A stretch of 64,000 nt of DNA. Origin: Amphibacillus sediminis NBRC 103570. GTDB taxonomy: Bacteria > Bacillota > Bacilli > Bacillales > Amphibacillaceae. The notes under the pieces were generated by a model. That model saw only the letters and a list, made by a program, of their open reading frames with translations, made no database searches and had not been told where the DNA came from. The DNA lies in the NCBI RefSeq assembly GCF_001552275.1, contig NZ_BCQW01000002.1:124001-188000 (forward strand), read 5' to 3'. The position numbers were made by a program, and so were the translations under genes. Numbering within the stretch: position 1 is the stretch's first letter; every line of letters begins with the position of its first letter. Positions 63,441 through 64,000 of the stretch are shown one piece after another.

Positions 63441-63845
63441 ATGTTTCTTATCCGTTTTATAATAGTTCATCCGATCTGCTCTTGTACCGGTATGAAGCTC
63501 AAGCTTATGTCCGTCTGGATCAGTAAAATAAATCGATTGTTTATCACGTTTATCTCTTTTACGTCCTGGTAATATGTTTACATTGTGCTGTTTAAAGTGT
63601 TCCAAAAAGGATTCAAAATCTTGTTGATCAATAGAAAAAGCAATATGGGTATAGGACTGGTTAATCTCTTGTCGCGGAATATGTTTTTCTTCATTTAAGG
63701 CAAGCCAGATGCCATTCAAATCAAAATAAGCTGTCGTATTCCCTTCAACAAGTAACTTAGCACCTAAAACGGTTTGATAAAAATGAATCGAAGCTTTTAA
63801 ATCTGAAACAGAGAACAATAAATGATTAATCCCTTGTATTTTCAC
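63423..63845 (-). CDS. fosB: metallothiol transferase FosB
   Basis: 140 residues. Glyoxalase-fold enzyme that adds bacillithiol to fosfomycin, inactivating it. Very close in layout to the B. subtilis protein: [12 protein letters not shown] (His ligand at 7), [24 protein letters not shown] (second His), [32 protein letters not shown] (Glu ligand). It implies that the organism makes bacillithiol. Own terminator overlaps the stop codon; next to, but not in, the ArsR/MFS operon. Confidence 0.95.
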   Translation of the reverse strand: MKIQGINHLLFSVSDLKASIHFYQTVLGAKLLVEGNTTAYFDLNGIWLALNEEKHIPRQEINQSYTHIAFSIDQQDFESFLEHFKQHNVNILPGRKRDKRDKQSIYFTDPDGHKLELHTGTRADRMNYYKTDKKHMTFYQ

Positions 63846-63885
63846 ATATTCCTCTCCTCGCTAAAATAGTTGATAATAAGTCAAA

Positions 63886-64000
63886 TTAGTTGAGCCGCTG
63901 CGGACATAAGCTAACAAGTGGACACGTCGGACAAATTGGTTTAGATTTACAATGTTGCTTAGCATGTTGAACAATTAAAGCGTGATACTCATTATAAAGC
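63886..64000 (-). CDS. C-terminal end of an endonuclease III-like protein (partial)
   Basis: From the window edge 37 codons end at TAA 63888-63886: YNEYHALIVQHAK then four cysteines in HCKSKPICPTCPLVSLC. This is the [4Fe-4S] loop of the HhH-GPD DNA glycosylase family. The spacing is C-x5-C-x2-C-x5-C, one residue shorter than classical endonuclease III, which fits the endonuclease III-related (COG2231-like) group. The rest lies beyond the window. Confidence 0.75.
   Translation of the reverse strand, partial: LYNEYHALIVQHAKQHCKSKPICPTCPLVSLCPQRLN

Noticed and set aside
1-64000. tRNA, rRNA genes, phage or transposase genes
   Set aside because: None were seen on either strand by reading; no transposase-like protein is encoded.

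Overview
The window reads as chromosome from a low-GC Gram-positive bacterium of the Bacillaceae. Supporting signs are strong AGGAGG-type ribosome binding sites, frequent TTG and GTG starts, CcpA-type cre sites, and many proteins resembling Bacillus subtilis families (YueI, YdaT, YwnA/YwnB, YesL/YesM/YesN, MhqO, FosB, LnrJKLMN). Two traits narrow it: a mevalonate (not only MEP) isoprenoid route and a large intracellular glucuronoxylan utilisation cluster. A facultatively anaerobic, xylan-using bacillus related to Amphibacillus or Halolactibacillus would fit; that placement is inference.

Layout. 1-9.6 kb: an acidic repeat protein, a 29-residue Cys peptide, a DUF1360 protein, a YlmA-like ATPase, YueI, a PF04392-type (tryptophan-like) ABC importer, a sulfurtransferase and type 2 IPP isomerase. 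10-14 kb: peptidase T, an HD hydrolase, QueC and a ROK kinase. 14.5-20.2 kb: a two-component system plus ABC exporter in the order of B. subtilis lnrJKLMN. 20.5-27.8 kb: a small kinase-like ATPase, an MhqO-type dioxygenase, the lower mevalonate operon mvaK1-mvaD-mvaK2 and a TctA/TctB-like transporter. 28.4-31.5 kb: a pyridoxine kinase, the Rrf2 regulator/YwnB pair and YdaT. 31.5-56.1 kb: the xylan locus. 56.5-64 kb: GNAT, TetR, a pentapeptide protein, a NIF3-like protein, a repetitive hypothetical protein, MFS/ArsR, FosB and the end of an endonuclease III-like gene.

The xylan locus forms a coherent pathway. A binding protein and two permeases import (glucurono)xylo-oligosaccharides. AguA (GH67) removes methylglucuronic acid, which goes through UxaC, UxuB and UxuA. 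Intracellular GH10, GH39, GH8 (Rex-type) and GH43 enzymes cut the chain from inside and from both ends to xylose, which enters metabolism through XylA and XylB. A YesM/YesN-type sensor-regulator pair and five cre-like sites, a XylR-type operator and a 34-bp perfect palindrome are placed at the promoters.

The most unusual feature is an intergenic repeat system. About 20 loci (roughly 3.7 kb, near 6% of the window) hold copies of two structured families. Family A is about 250 bp with several stems and conserved ATAAA at both ends. Family B is about 185 bp, with a 95-110 bp core bounded by 16-bp inverted repeats. Copies occur in both orientations, are nested (A inside B, twice), form A/B chimeras, vary by losing whole stem modules, and show compensatory arm changes. 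They sit between operons and inside four of them, twice supply the stop codon of a neighbour, and are absent from the last 9.6 kb. A third family C of about 100 bp lies upstream of three forward genes.
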